From assembly GCF_008329535.1 (NCBI RefSeq), contig NZ_NPKR01000017.1:1-64000 (forward strand): DNA of 64,000 nt, read 5' to 3'. Origin of the DNA: Mycolicibacterium sp. P1-18. Its GTDB lineage: Bacteria > Actinomycetota > Actinomycetes > Mycobacteriales > Mycobacteriaceae. Position numbers and translations under genes: made by a program. The notes below the pieces were generated by a model. The model did not search any database, had not been told where the DNA came from, and saw only the letters and a program-made list of their open reading frames with translations. Below, in pieces: positions 32,407 to 40,739 of this stretch (its first letter is position 1; each line of letters begins with the position of its first letter).

Positions 32407-33773
32407 CGACCACTCGCCAACACATCGAGGACCTCGACGTCGACCGGTGGGCGACGTTGACGCGACGCGCGGCGGCGGACGCCGTCGCCACCGCCGAGCG
32501 GTTGGGGATGCAGCCACGGCCTGAAACGGTGGCCCTGGCCCGGATGACCGAGCGCGACCTCGTCGAACATCGGGAACGCACCGGGTCGCCCGTGCCTCGC
32601 CGGTCACTCGCGATGCAGGTCGTCGAGGCCGATCATCTGCGCAGCGCGGCCGAGGAGCACGCACGCATCGCGCAACAGGGCCGGCTGGACGCCGAGGCAG
32701 CGGCGTCGCTCGCTCGCGCCGAGGCAGAGGAGTCGGCCCGCGTTGCCGCCGCCGCGGGTGAGCGGGTCCGGGCGGTGGAGGCCGACGCCGCACGCCAGGA
32801 CGCCGAGCGCCGGGCCGAGCGGGCGGCCGACCAGAAGGCGACGTTGCAGGCACGGGCGGACGTCGATCGGAGCCGCGCGGAGGCGGCGGCGGAGGCCGCG
32901 GCAGCCGACGAGAGGGTTCGCGCGGCGGAGCAGCGCGCGGTGGAGCGGAGCGCCGAACGGACGACCGAGCGGGCGGCCGGGGAGCAGACCGTGCAACTAC
33001 TGCACGCGGAGATCGAGATGGCGCGCGCCGACGCGGCGGCCGAGGTGGCGGCCGCCGAGGAGCGGGCACGGGCGGCGGAGGCACGTGCCGCCGAGCGGAG
33101 CGCCGAACGGGCGGCGGAGCGGGCGACGGCGGAGGAAGCCGTGCAGCAGGTGCGCCGCGAGTTGGAGAAGGTACGCGCGGACGCGGCCGCCGAGGTGGCG
33201 GCGGCGCGTGGGCAGGCCGCCGCCGACGTGGCTGCCGCGCACGAGGCCGCCGCGGCCGAGATCGCCGCCGCGCAGAAGGCCGCTGCCGCGGACGTCGCCC
33301 GCTGGGAGGGCCATGCCCTCGACATGGAGCGGTGGGCCCGCGCCGAGGTGGCGACCCACCTGTTGACGATTCCCATCCCGCCGTTCGAGGTGCGATCCCG
33401 GGCCGGCTCGGTCGAGAGCACCATCGACACGCTGTACCAGATCGACCACGTGCTGGAGGTCGCCCTGGGCGGCGGCAAGTCGTCGTTCGTGCCCGATCGC
33501 GACTTCACGCTCAACCTCATCCTCAAGGTGCAGGAGCAGGCCGAGGAGGTGCCGCGGGATCTGGCCGCCCTGTCCACCCGGTACGCCGACGAAGCCCAGG
33601 TGGCGGCGGCCGCCGGTTATGCCGTGGCCGCCGGCGACGCCTTCCGCGCGTTGCTGCAGCGCGTCGACGCGGCCGTCACACGGCTCGGAACGCGCTTCCG
33701 CAGCCCCGACGCGGAGATCATCGAGGGGGTCACGGCGATGCTGGCCGACCTGCGGGCCAAGGGGTTGTACTAG
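32403..33773 (+). CDS. Long Ala/Glu/Arg coiled-coil protein
   Basis: This 456-residue protein has a ~75-residue head and a coiled coil of ~250 residues (about 75-325) made almost only of Ala, Glu, Arg, Asp and Gln. A globular tail of ~130 residues follows (from TIPIPPFEVRSR onward). Within the coil a ~55-residue unit repeats, with RAAEQRAVERSAER matching RAAEARAAERSAER. It is translationally coupled to the membrane protein upstream. Cytoskeletal or scaffold-like behaviour is a guess from shape. Confidence 0.75.
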   Translation: MTTTRQHIEDLDVDRWATLTRRAAADAVATAERLGMQPRPETVALARMTERDLVEHRERTGSPVPRRSLAMQVVEADHLRSAAEEHARIAQQGRLDAEAAASLARAEAEESARVAAAAGERVRAVEADAARQDAERRAERAADQKATLQARADVDRSRAEAAAEAAAADERVRAAEQRAVERSAERTTERAAGEQTVQLLHAEIEMARADAAAEVAAAEERARAAEARAAERSAERAAERATAEEAVQQVRRELEKVRADAAAEVAAARGQAAADVAAAHEAAAAEIAAAQKAAAADVARWEGHALDMERWARAEVATHLLTIPIPPFEVRSRAGSVESTIDTLYQIDHVLEVALGGGKSSFVPDRDFTLNLILKVQEQAEEVPRDLAALSTRYADEAQVAAAAGYAVAAGDAFRALLQRVDAAVTRLGTRFRSPDAEIIEGVTAMLADLRAKGLY

Positions 33774-33796
33774 AGCGCCCTGCGTCAGACGTCGAT

Positions 33797-33955
33797 GCCG
33801 AATTCGCTGAGGAGAGTGCGGCATCCATTGCGGCGCTGTTGATTACGACCGAGACCGCGATCGTCGAGGAGATCGTCGGCCAACCCGGCTCGATCATGGC
33901 CCCCGGGTTCGGGGACCTCGCGGAGGGAATGGTTCGCCCGTCCAACATCTACTAG
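33797..33955 (+). pseudogene. Possible chaperonin (GroEL-like) C-terminal remnant
   Basis: An open frame of 52 codons encodes ESAASIAALLITTETAIV, which resembles the end of the GroEL equatorial domain, then a tail ending MAPGFGDLAEGMVRPSNIY and a stop. No start codon or body of the gene is present; the frame runs into the coiled-coil gene's end. This looks like the leftover 3' end of a deleted chaperonin gene. Resemblance to GroEL is by eye, over about 18 residues. Confidence 0.5.
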
Positions 33956-33976
33956 GAGCGTGGCGATGCCTCGGGA

Positions 33977-34966
33977 CTACAGGGCGGTGCGCAGCGCCGA
34001 GACCGGCTGAGAGGCTACGCCTTTGAGAGTGGCATCCGAAAGTCTGCTCGGAACCCACGTGTCCGGGATGGGGCTCAGCGAGGCCACCGCCCTTGCGGTG
34101 TCGACGAAGTCGCGTACCGCGGGGGAGTCCACGTCGCGGCGCCAGGCGATGGACAGCATCGTCGGCGGGATGTCGGTCACGGGAACGAACGCCAGACCTG
34201 GTCGATCGTAGAAGCGTTGGGTGGAGGCTTGGGAGAAGGCGACTCCGCGCTCGGACAGGATCGCCTCGAAGCACTCGTCGACCGTGGACGCCTCGGCACC
34301 CAGTCGAACCGGCACGCCTTGACGGCTGTCGGCGGCAAGCCAGAAGGAGCGCCAGACCTCAGGTGCCTTACGGGCCACGAAGGGTTCGTCGAGCAATTGC
34401 TCGACGCTGACCTCGGTGAGCTCGGCCAGCGGGGAGGTCGACGAGACCACCAGAACGCGAGGTTCGACGAAGAGCGTTTCGATCGCGAGCCAATCCTGCA
34501 CCAGGACCGGCGGCCGCACGAAGGCGATGTCCACCGAGCCGTCGGCCAATCCCACGTACGGGTCGCTGAAGCCGTGCGATCGCATCTCGACGTCGATTCG
34601 CGGGTGCAGGTCGTGAAAGGCGTTGATGATCTTGGGCGTCAGCTCGGCGGCGGCGTTGGCCTGAAATCCGACCACCAGCGGGCGATCCGATCCGCGGCCG
34701 GCATCCTGGATCCGCCAGGCCAGTCGCTCGGCGTCGCCCAGCAGCTTCTTGCTGCCGTCGAGGAGGAGTTCGCCTGTTGCGGTGAGCTCCACGTGGCGAC
34801 TGGTCCGCACGAACAACGGTGTGTTCAAGGTGTGTTCGAGTTTGCGAATCTGGATGCTCAGCGACGGCTGCGCGATGTGCAGCCGGGCGGCGGCCCGACC
34901 GAAGTGCAGTTCCTCGGCGACCGCGACGAAGTACGTCAGTAGCCGCAGGTCGAGTGACGGAAGCAC
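33977..34966 (-). CDS. LysR-family transcriptional regulator
   Basis: This 329-residue protein starts LRLLTYFVAVAEELHFGRAAARL, with the helix-turn-helix AARLHIAQPSLSIQIRKLE, the LysR fingerprint. The periplasmic-binding-like effector domain follows from about residue 95. It is divergent from the SCP2-like/hydrolase pair at 35106, which it probably controls. The effector is unknown. Confidence 0.93.
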   Translation of the reverse strand: MLPSLDLRLLTYFVAVAEELHFGRAAARLHIAQPSLSIQIRKLEHTLNTPLFVRTSRHVELTATGELLLDGSKKLLGDAERLAWRIQDAGRGSDRPLVVGFQANAAAELTPKIINAFHDLHPRIDVEMRSHGFSDPYVGLADGSVDIAFVRPPVLVQDWLAIETLFVEPRVLVVSSTSPLAELTEVSVEQLLDEPFVARKAPEVWRSFWLAADSRQGVPVRLGAEASTVDECFEAILSERGVAFSQASTQRFYDRPGLAFVPVTDIPPTMLSIAWRRDVDSPAVRDFVDTARAVASLSPIPDTWVPSRLSDATLKGVASQPVSALRTAL

Positions 34967-35105
34967 GGGTCAACGGTAGACCGGAAGGCCGGTGACCACC
35001 ATTAGTTCGTGCCTATCGATCGGTCGTCGACGGGTATTGGACGCCGGGGGCGGTGCCGCGTGTGATTGACCCGTCACGGATTCACCCCCGACCGAAGGAC
35101 TACCC

Positions 35106-35513
35106 ATGACCGCCACCACGTCTACGGCCACGGCCGTTGAATGGGCCGAGGCGTTTGCCAACGCCAGCAACGACGACCCCGAGATTCACGCCCACGGAAA
35201 GTACTTCACCTGCTCCTATCTACTCGACATGGCGGAGCGCACCTTCGTCGTCGAGGTAAGCCGCGGCACGGTGGTCAACGTCGCCGTCGACCCCGGCCCG
35301 TTGGACGTGTCGTATCAGTTCGCGCTGCGCGCCAGCGCGGACACCTGGCGCAACTTCGGCGTCCCCGTTCCCGCACCGATGTACCACGGCATCTGGTCGG
35401 CGAGCTTTCAGCGCGACCTGAAGCTGGAGGGCGACATCTTGGTGCTGATGCAGAATCTGCGCTGCTTCACCCGACAGTTCGAGCTGCTTCGGGTCGTGGG
35501 CGTCCCCGTCTAA
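35106..35513 (+). CDS. SCP2-like small protein
   Basis: This 135-residue alpha/beta protein has the size and pattern of sterol-carrier-type domains: a strand pair around TFVVEVSRGTVVNVAVD, a DTWRNFG helix and a C-terminal helix with LMQNLRCFTRQFELLR. Such proteins bind hydrophobic ligands. It lies just after the LysR divergent promoter and 46 bases before the hydrolase, suggesting a two-gene operon in which it carries or presents the hydrolase substrate. Confidence 0.65.
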   Translation: MTATTSTATAVEWAEAFANASNDDPEIHAHGKYFTCSYLLDMAERTFVVEVSRGTVVNVAVDPGPLDVSYQFALRASADTWRNFGVPVPAPMYHGIWSASFQRDLKLEGDILVLMQNLRCFTRQFELLRVVGVPV

Positions 35514-35559
35514 TCCTCAGTCATACCAATCACTTTCATCCAACCGAAGGGCTAGCACC

Positions 35560-36423
35560 ATGAGCAAGATCTCACCGGTCACCGGGCACTACGTGGACGT
35601 CGACGTCGACGGACTTCTGTACAAGGTCTTCTATCTGGAGAACGGGCAGGGCCAACCGCTGGTCTGCCAGCACACCGCGGGATGTCACAACCATCAGTGG
35701 CGCGGGCTGCTCTCCGACGACGAGATCACCAAGGACTACCGGGTGATTGCCTACGACCTGCCCCGGCACGGCAAGTCGGATCCGCCGGAGAACGCGCAGT
35801 GGTGGACGGAGGAGTACCAGCTCTCGGCCGACCACTACGCGAACTTCATCGTCGCGCTGGTCGACGCCTTGGAACTGGAGAACCCGATCTTCATGGGATC
35901 CTCGTTCGGCGGCAACATCGCTCTGCAACTGGCCCACCGTCACCCCGACCGCTTCGCCGGTGTCATCCCGGTGGAGGGCGCCGACTACTCGCCGGGTTTC
36001 TACCTCGACTGGTGGCAGCATCCTCACGCCAACGCCGCGCAGGTCTGCGCCAGCGGCGTGTGGGATCTGATGGCGCCACAGTCTCCCGACGCCGACCGGT
36101 GGAAGACGTGGTTCTACTACAGCCAGGGGTCCGAGGCGTTCAAGGGCGACCTCTACTTCTACTCCGTCGACCACGACCTGCGTGACAAGCTCGGCGAAAT
36201 CGACGGCGACCGGTGCCCGGTGGTGATGCTCACCGGTGACTACGACTACCTGACCACGCCGGAGGACAGCGCCCGGACTGCCGGCCAGATCAAGGGTGGC
36301 GAGTTCATCGAGATGAAGGACATCGGCCACTTCCCGATGAGCGAGAACCACGCCGTGTTCCGCACTTACCTGATCCAGGCACTTGCCCTGCTGCAGAGCA
36401 AGTCTCGCGCCGCCGTAGGCTAG
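35560..36423 (+). CDS. Alpha/beta hydrolase
   Basis: This 287-residue protein has the nucleophile elbow G-S-S-F-G with Ser115. The oxyanion region HTAGCHNHQW is unusual for its Cys and three His. The acid candidate is in LTGDYDYLTTPED and the His in DIGHFPMSEN. It resembles epoxide hydrolase/haloperoxidase-fold enzymes. It is downstream of the SCP2-like gene under probable LysR control. The stop overlaps that of the convergent monooxygenase gene by four bases. Confidence 0.88.
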   Translation: MSKISPVTGHYVDVDVDGLLYKVFYLENGQGQPLVCQHTAGCHNHQWRGLLSDDEITKDYRVIAYDLPRHGKSDPPENAQWWTEEYQLSADHYANFIVALVDALELENPIFMGSSFGGNIALQLAHRHPDRFAGVIPVEGADYSPGFYLDWWQHPHANAAQVCASGVWDLMAPQSPDADRWKTWFYYSQGSEAFKGDLYFYSVDHDLRDKLGEIDGDRCPVVMLTGDYDYLTTPEDSARTAGQIKGGEFIEMKDIGHFPMSENHAVFRTYLIQALALLQSKSRAAVG

Positions 36424-36728
36424 GTCGCGGCGACGTCGACCGTGCCGAGCGTCGACACCCGGCGGTCGGTGAGCAGCGGCCGGATTCCTCCCACCACCAG
36501 TTCCTGGTAGTGGGAGGAGCCGAGGTGGGCGTCGAGGGCGGCGCGGTCGAGATACCGCTCGATCAGGACGAGGTGCGTCGGCTCGTCGGCGTCCTGGAGC
36601 ACCTCGTAGCCGAGGCATCCCGGCTCGGCGAGCGACCGGGGTGCGAGTTCGGCCACGAGGCCCAGCACCGTGTCGAGGTCGTCACCGGTGGTCTGCCAAT
36701 GTGCAACGATCACAATGGGTTTCGGCAT
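36420..36728 (-). CDS. Antibiotic biosynthesis monooxygenase (ABM) domain protein
   Basis: This 102-residue ferredoxin-like protein of the ABM family has PGCLGYEVLQDADEPTHLVLIERY in the centre (quoted in part) and HLGSSHYQELV in the last helix. ABM proteins are often cofactor-free monooxygenases or quinol oxygenases, usually dimers. ATG 36728 lies five bases after the DJ-1-like gene's stop, so the two form an operon. A role in aldehyde or quinone detoxification with the DJ-1 partner is inferred. Confidence 0.85.
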   Translation of the reverse strand: MPKPIVIVAHWQTTGDDLDTVLGLVAELAPRSLAEPGCLGYEVLQDADEPTHLVLIERYLDRAALDAHLGSSHYQELVVGGIRPLLTDRRVSTLGTVDVAAT

Positions 36729-36733
36729 CTTGG

Positions 36734-37411
36734 TCAGGCTCCGTGCCGGAGCGCTTCGGCAATTGCCTCGCCGACGACCGCTCCCGATTGCGGGTTCTGC
36801 CCCGTGATGAGGCGTCCGTCGACGACTACCTTCGGGTGCCACGGCTCGGTGGATTCGTAGCGGGCGCCCTCGTCTCGCAGTGCCGTCTCGAGATCGAAGG
36901 GCACGTCGTCGAGGGCATAGCCGTCTTCCTCGGCCGAGGAGAAGGAAGTGAGCTTGCGACCCCGTACCAGGGGCGTGCCGTCGTCGACGGTCACGCCGAG
37001 GAAGGCCGACGGGCCGTGGCAGACGGCGCTGACGATCATGCCCGCGTTCCACGCCGCGGCGACCACGGCCTGCACCTCCGGGTTGCCCGTGATGTCGACC
37101 ATCGGCCCGAGGCCGCCCGGGATGAAGACGGCGTCGTAGTCGAGCACATCGACTTCGGAGAGTGGGCGGCTGCGGGACAAGCGGCGGTGGGCCTTGCCGT
37201 CCCGAAAGGCCACCTGCACGGGGTCGTCTCCGTCGAACCCGTCCTCGGGTGGCGTACCGCCGGCAGGTGACGCGAACTCGACCGCGATGCCCGCGCGGTC
37301 GAGCGCGTCGACGGGGTGGGCGATCTCGGGGAAGAAGAAGCCGGTCGGCCGGTGGTTCGGGCCAATGAACGCGGCGTTGGTGACGACGAAGAGGACGTAG
37401 GGAACGGTCAT
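36734..37411 (-). CDS. DJ-1/PfpI-family protein (Hsp31-like glyoxalase/chaperone)
   Basis: The protein has 225 residues. The nucleophile Cys131 sits in SAVCHGPSA with His132 next to it, and Glu29 lies in the N-terminal FPEIAHP segment, completing the Hsp31-type triad. FIPGGLGPM is the conserved loop. Family members convert methylglyoxal or act as stress chaperones in the cytoplasm. The start at ATG 37411 fits the family. It is followed at once by the ABM gene. Confidence 0.9.
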   Translation of the reverse strand: MTVPYVLFVVTNAAFIGPNHRPTGFFFPEIAHPVDALDRAGIAVEFASPAGGTPPEDGFDGDDPVQVAFRDGKAHRRLSRSRPLSEVDVLDYDAVFIPGGLGPMVDITGNPEVQAVVAAAWNAGMIVSAVCHGPSAFLGVTVDDGTPLVRGRKLTSFSSAEEDGYALDDVPFDLETALRDEGARYESTEPWHPKVVVDGRLITGQNPQSGAVVGEAIAEALRHGA

Positions 37412-37639
37412 GGAAGGAATGATCCAAAGTAGGACTTCTCGCCGCTGACGAACGGGAAGATTGGCACCGGCAGGGCGTCGTGGGGGACGACATGCGCCGA
37501 GAGTGTCATCAGGGCCGCGCCCGGGTCCATCGCACGGCGGGTGATGTCTAGGGTCCTCAGACCACGCGTACGCCCGGTGCGGCGTGCACGATGTTGCCAA
37601 CGAAGACCACGCCAGGCCGTCGGGAAGAGGGAGCACGTC

Positions 37640-39223
37640 GTGAACCACGTCGAAGTACTGTTCACCGGATTGCTGCTGGCGGTCGCCGCGTTGGGGGCGC
37701 TGGCCTGTCGACTCAGGGTGCCGTACCCCATCATGCTGGTGATCGGGGGCGCCGCGTTCGGGTTCATCCCCGGACTGCCTGAGGTGAGACTGGAGCCCGA
37801 ACTCGTTCTCGCGCTGTTCCTGCCACCACTGCTCTACAAGTCGGCGATCTACGCCAACTTCGACGACTTCCGCACCAACCTTCGCGGGCTGACGTTGAGC
37901 ACCGTGGTGTTGGTCCTGGTCACCATGACCGGCGTCGCCGCGGCAGCGCACACGTTGATTCCCGGCATGTCGTGGCAGACGGCGTTCGTGCTGGGCGCGA
38001 TCCTGTCGCCGACGGACCCGGTGGCGGCGGCGGCGATCATGCACCGCCTGCAGGCGCCGCGCAGACTCGTCAGCAGCATCGAGGGCGAGGGGTTGTTCAA
38101 CGACGCGACCGCGCTGGTGGCCTACCGGGTCGCGGTCGCCGCGACGGTTGCGGGGGCGTTCTCCCTCGCCGAGGCCGGCCTGCGGTTCGTGTTCGGGCTG
38201 GTCGCCGGCGTGGCGATCGGCGTCGCCGTCGGGTTGACGTCCGCGTGGGTGCGCCGCCACATCAGCGACCCGCAGATCAGCGTCACCATCTCGCTGCTCA
38301 CCGGGTATGCGGCCTTTCTTCCGGCCCAGGCCGTCGACGCCTCCGGCGTGTTGGCCACCGTCGCCGCGGGCATCGTCATGGCGATCCGCAGTCCGCAGGT
38401 GCTCGACGCCCGGCCGCGACTGCAGGGTTACTTCGTCTGGGACATCGTCGACTTCTTGATCAACGCAACGCTCTTCATCCTGACCGGCCTTCAGCTTCGG
38501 GCGATCGTGGGGGGTCTCGACGACTACTCGCCCGGAGCGCTCGCCGTCTACGCGATGGTGGTGACCGCCGCCGTGGTGCTCATCCGGCTGGCCTGGTTCT
38601 TCGTCGTCCCGTCCCTCACCGAGATCCTCGACCGACGGTCCAGCCGTCCGCAGCATCACCTCAGCGCGTCGTGGCGTCTGATCATGGCCTGGAGCGGCAT
38701 GCGCGGGGCGGTGTCACTGGCCGTCGCGCTGGCATTGCCGCTCGTCGTCGGCGACGGTTCGGCCTTTCCGCAGCGCGACCTCATCCTGTTCCTCACCTTC
38801 GTCGTCATCTTCTTCACCCTGGTCGTGCAGGGACTGACGCTGCCCGTCCTCATTCGCCGGCTCGACGGGGAGGACGACCAGGACACCGACGAAGAGGTCA
38901 GGGCGCGGCTGGTCGCCGCCAAGGCGGCTCTGGCTCAGATCGAGACGCTGAGCGCCGCGGAATGGACCAGGGGCGACACCGCGGAGCGCATGCGGGGCCT
39001 CTACGAATACCGGGCCCGTCGATTCGCGGCGCGGTTGGGCAAGATCGAGGACGACGGCTACGAGGACCGTTCGCAGGCGTACCAGGAGATGGTGCGGCTG
39101 GTGTTGCAGGCGCAACGGGACGCGTTGATCAGGATGCGCGGGGAGGGGCGGCTGTCCAACGAGACACTCAACCTCATCCTGCGGGATCTCGACCTCGAGG
39201 AGTCGCGTCTCGAGGCCACCTGA
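37640..39223 (+). CDS. Na+/H+ antiporter, CPA1 family
   Basis: The protein has 527 residues. About twelve membrane helices occupy the first 420 residues, with the ion-binding motif LSPTDPVA and GEGLFNDATALV, both diagnostic of CPA1 exchangers. A cytoplasmic helical tail of ~110 residues follows. It exchanges sodium for protons at the membrane. GTG 37640 has AGAGGGAG upstream. The 228 bases before it contain no supported gene. Confidence 0.92.
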   Translation: MNHVEVLFTGLLLAVAALGALACRLRVPYPIMLVIGGAAFGFIPGLPEVRLEPELVLALFLPPLLYKSAIYANFDDFRTNLRGLTLSTVVLVLVTMTGVAAAAHTLIPGMSWQTAFVLGAILSPTDPVAAAAIMHRLQAPRRLVSSIEGEGLFNDATALVAYRVAVAATVAGAFSLAEAGLRFVFGLVAGVAIGVAVGLTSAWVRRHISDPQISVTISLLTGYAAFLPAQAVDASGVLATVAAGIVMAIRSPQVLDARPRLQGYFVWDIVDFLINATLFILTGLQLRAIVGGLDDYSPGALAVYAMVVTAAVVLIRLAWFFVVPSLTEILDRRSSRPQHHLSASWRLIMAWSGMRGAVSLAVALALPLVVGDGSAFPQRDLILFLTFVVIFFTLVVQGLTLPVLIRRLDGEDDQDTDEEVRARLVAAKAALAQIETLSAAEWTRGDTAERMRGLYEYRARRFAARLGKIEDDGYEDRSQAYQEMVRLVLQAQRDALIRMRGEGRLSNETLNLILRDLDLEESRLEAT

Positions 39224-39243
39224 TCCGAGCCGCGGACGGTGCC

Positions 39244-40680
39244 CTAGTGCACCGGCGTACCCGCGGCGGGCAGCGGGCGCGTCGCGGTGAAGAAGGACAG
39301 CACGACGGCGACGGCGCCGATGACGGCCGCGGCGACGAAGGCGGCGTGCACGCCCGGCATGTCCGGCGCGCCGCCCGATGCCGACGCCTTGGCCATCACC
39401 GTCACGAACAAGGCGGTGCCCGCCGCGCCGGCGACCTGCTGCAGGGTGGTCAGGATGGCGCTGCCGTGCGAGTAGAGGCGGTCGGGCAGTGCGCTGAGTG
39501 CGTCGGTCATCAACGGGGTGAACATCATCGACAGTCCCACCATCATGATCGTCTGCAGGACGACCAGTTCCCACACGGGCGTGGCCGCGGACAGCGTCGC
39601 AAAGCCGCACAGCGACACGAACAACAGCACCGAACCGGGGACCACGAGCCGCCGGGCGCCGTGCCGGTCGTACACCCGCCCGACGAACGGGCCCGCCAGA
39701 CCCATCAGGAGTCCACCGGGCAGGCTCGTCAGGCCGGCGATCAACGCGCTCTTGCCCAACACGTCCTGCACGTAGAGCGGCACCATGATGATCGCCCCGA
39801 AGAGCCCGGTGAACCCGATGACCACGAGAGCCACCGACACCGAGAACCGACGGTAGGTGAACGGCCGCAGGTCGAGGAACGCGCGGTCGACGCGCTGCAA
39901 CTGGAGTTGCCGCGCGCCGAACGCGGCCATCGCCACCGCGCCGGCGCCGAGCGGTACCCAGGCCGGCACCGCCGGGCCGCCCTGACTCGAGGCACCCAGT
40001 TCCGACAGCCCGAACACCAGGCCCGCGAACGCGATCGCCGACAACGGAACCGACAGGGGGTCGATCCGGGTCGGCTGCTCCCGGTCGTCGGCGACGCGCA
40101 GCCACACCCACCCCGCGAGAAACCCGAGCAACGCGATGGGCAGCACGATCCAGAACATCCACCGCCAGTCGAGCGAGCCGAGGATGACACCGGACAGGGT
40201 GGGCCCCACGGCGGGCGCGACGGCGATGACGATCGAGATGGTGCCCATGGTCTGTCCGCGACGCTCGGCCGGGATCAATTTCATGACCGTCGTCATCAGC
40301 AGCGGCACCATGACGGCGGTGCCGCATGCCTGCACGATCCGTCCGCCCAGCAGCACGGTGAAGCCCGGCGCCAGCGCGGAGATCAGCGTGCCCGCGCAGA
40401 ACAGCGACATCGACCCCATGAAGATGGCCCGAACGGGGAAGTGCTGCAACAGCGAGCCCGACATCGGGATCACCACGGCCATGGTCAGCAGGAAGCCACT
40501 GGTCAGCCATTGCGCGGTGCGGGCGGCGATGTCCAGGTCGACGATCAGCACGGGCAGGGCGACGCTCATGATCGTCTCGTTGAGGATCATGACGAACGCG
40601 GAGAACACCAGCAGTCCGATGACGACGCCCGCGCCGGGCAGAGACCTTGGCCGTGCCACGGATCGTTCTCGGGTACTCAC
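39244..40680 (-). CDS. Drug-efflux MFS transporter, DHA2 (14-helix) type
   Basis: This 478-residue protein has about 14 membrane helices and typical DHA2 motifs: LNETIMSVALPVL in helix 1, QWLTSGFLLTMAVVIP in helix 2, the motif C-like GPTLSGVILG in helix 5. It pumps drugs or metabolites out by proton exchange. GTG 40680 was chosen; longer frames run through unrelated sequence. The upstream neighbour on the same strand is a LuxR-type regulator, 59 bases away. Confidence 0.9.
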   Translation of the reverse strand: MSTRERSVARPRSLPGAGVVIGLLVFSAFVMILNETIMSVALPVLIVDLDIAARTAQWLTSGFLLTMAVVIPMSGSLLQHFPVRAIFMGSMSLFCAGTLISALAPGFTVLLGGRIVQACGTAVMVPLLMTTVMKLIPAERRGQTMGTISIVIAVAPAVGPTLSGVILGSLDWRWMFWIVLPIALLGFLAGWVWLRVADDREQPTRIDPLSVPLSAIAFAGLVFGLSELGASSQGGPAVPAWVPLGAGAVAMAAFGARQLQLQRVDRAFLDLRPFTYRRFSVSVALVVIGFTGLFGAIIMVPLYVQDVLGKSALIAGLTSLPGGLLMGLAGPFVGRVYDRHGARRLVVPGSVLLFVSLCGFATLSAATPVWELVVLQTIMMVGLSMMFTPLMTDALSALPDRLYSHGSAILTTLQQVAGAAGTALFVTVMAKASASGGAPDMPGVHAAFVAAAVIGAVAVVLSFFTATRPLPAAGTPVH

Positions 40681-40739
40681 TGCACACTCCCTGGATGACG
40701 GCACACTTTGGTTAGTGCGGCTACCAGAATAGGCGTGCG

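Noticed and set aside
36734..38659. 641-codon form of the DJ-1-like gene
   Set aside because: The added N-terminal part is antisense to the antiporter gene and not protein-like. ATG 37411 is the natural start.
37972..40698. 908-codon plus-strand open frame across the antiporter and MFS genes
   Set aside because: High-GC shadow; composition is Arg/Gly/His-rich and both real genes overlap it in better frames.
40710..40725. Inverted repeat GGTTAG...CTACC before the MFS gene as a shared HxlR operator with 43497-43508
   Set aside because: Half-sites differ and the alignment between the two intergenic regions is weak (16 of 27); not enough to claim shared control.
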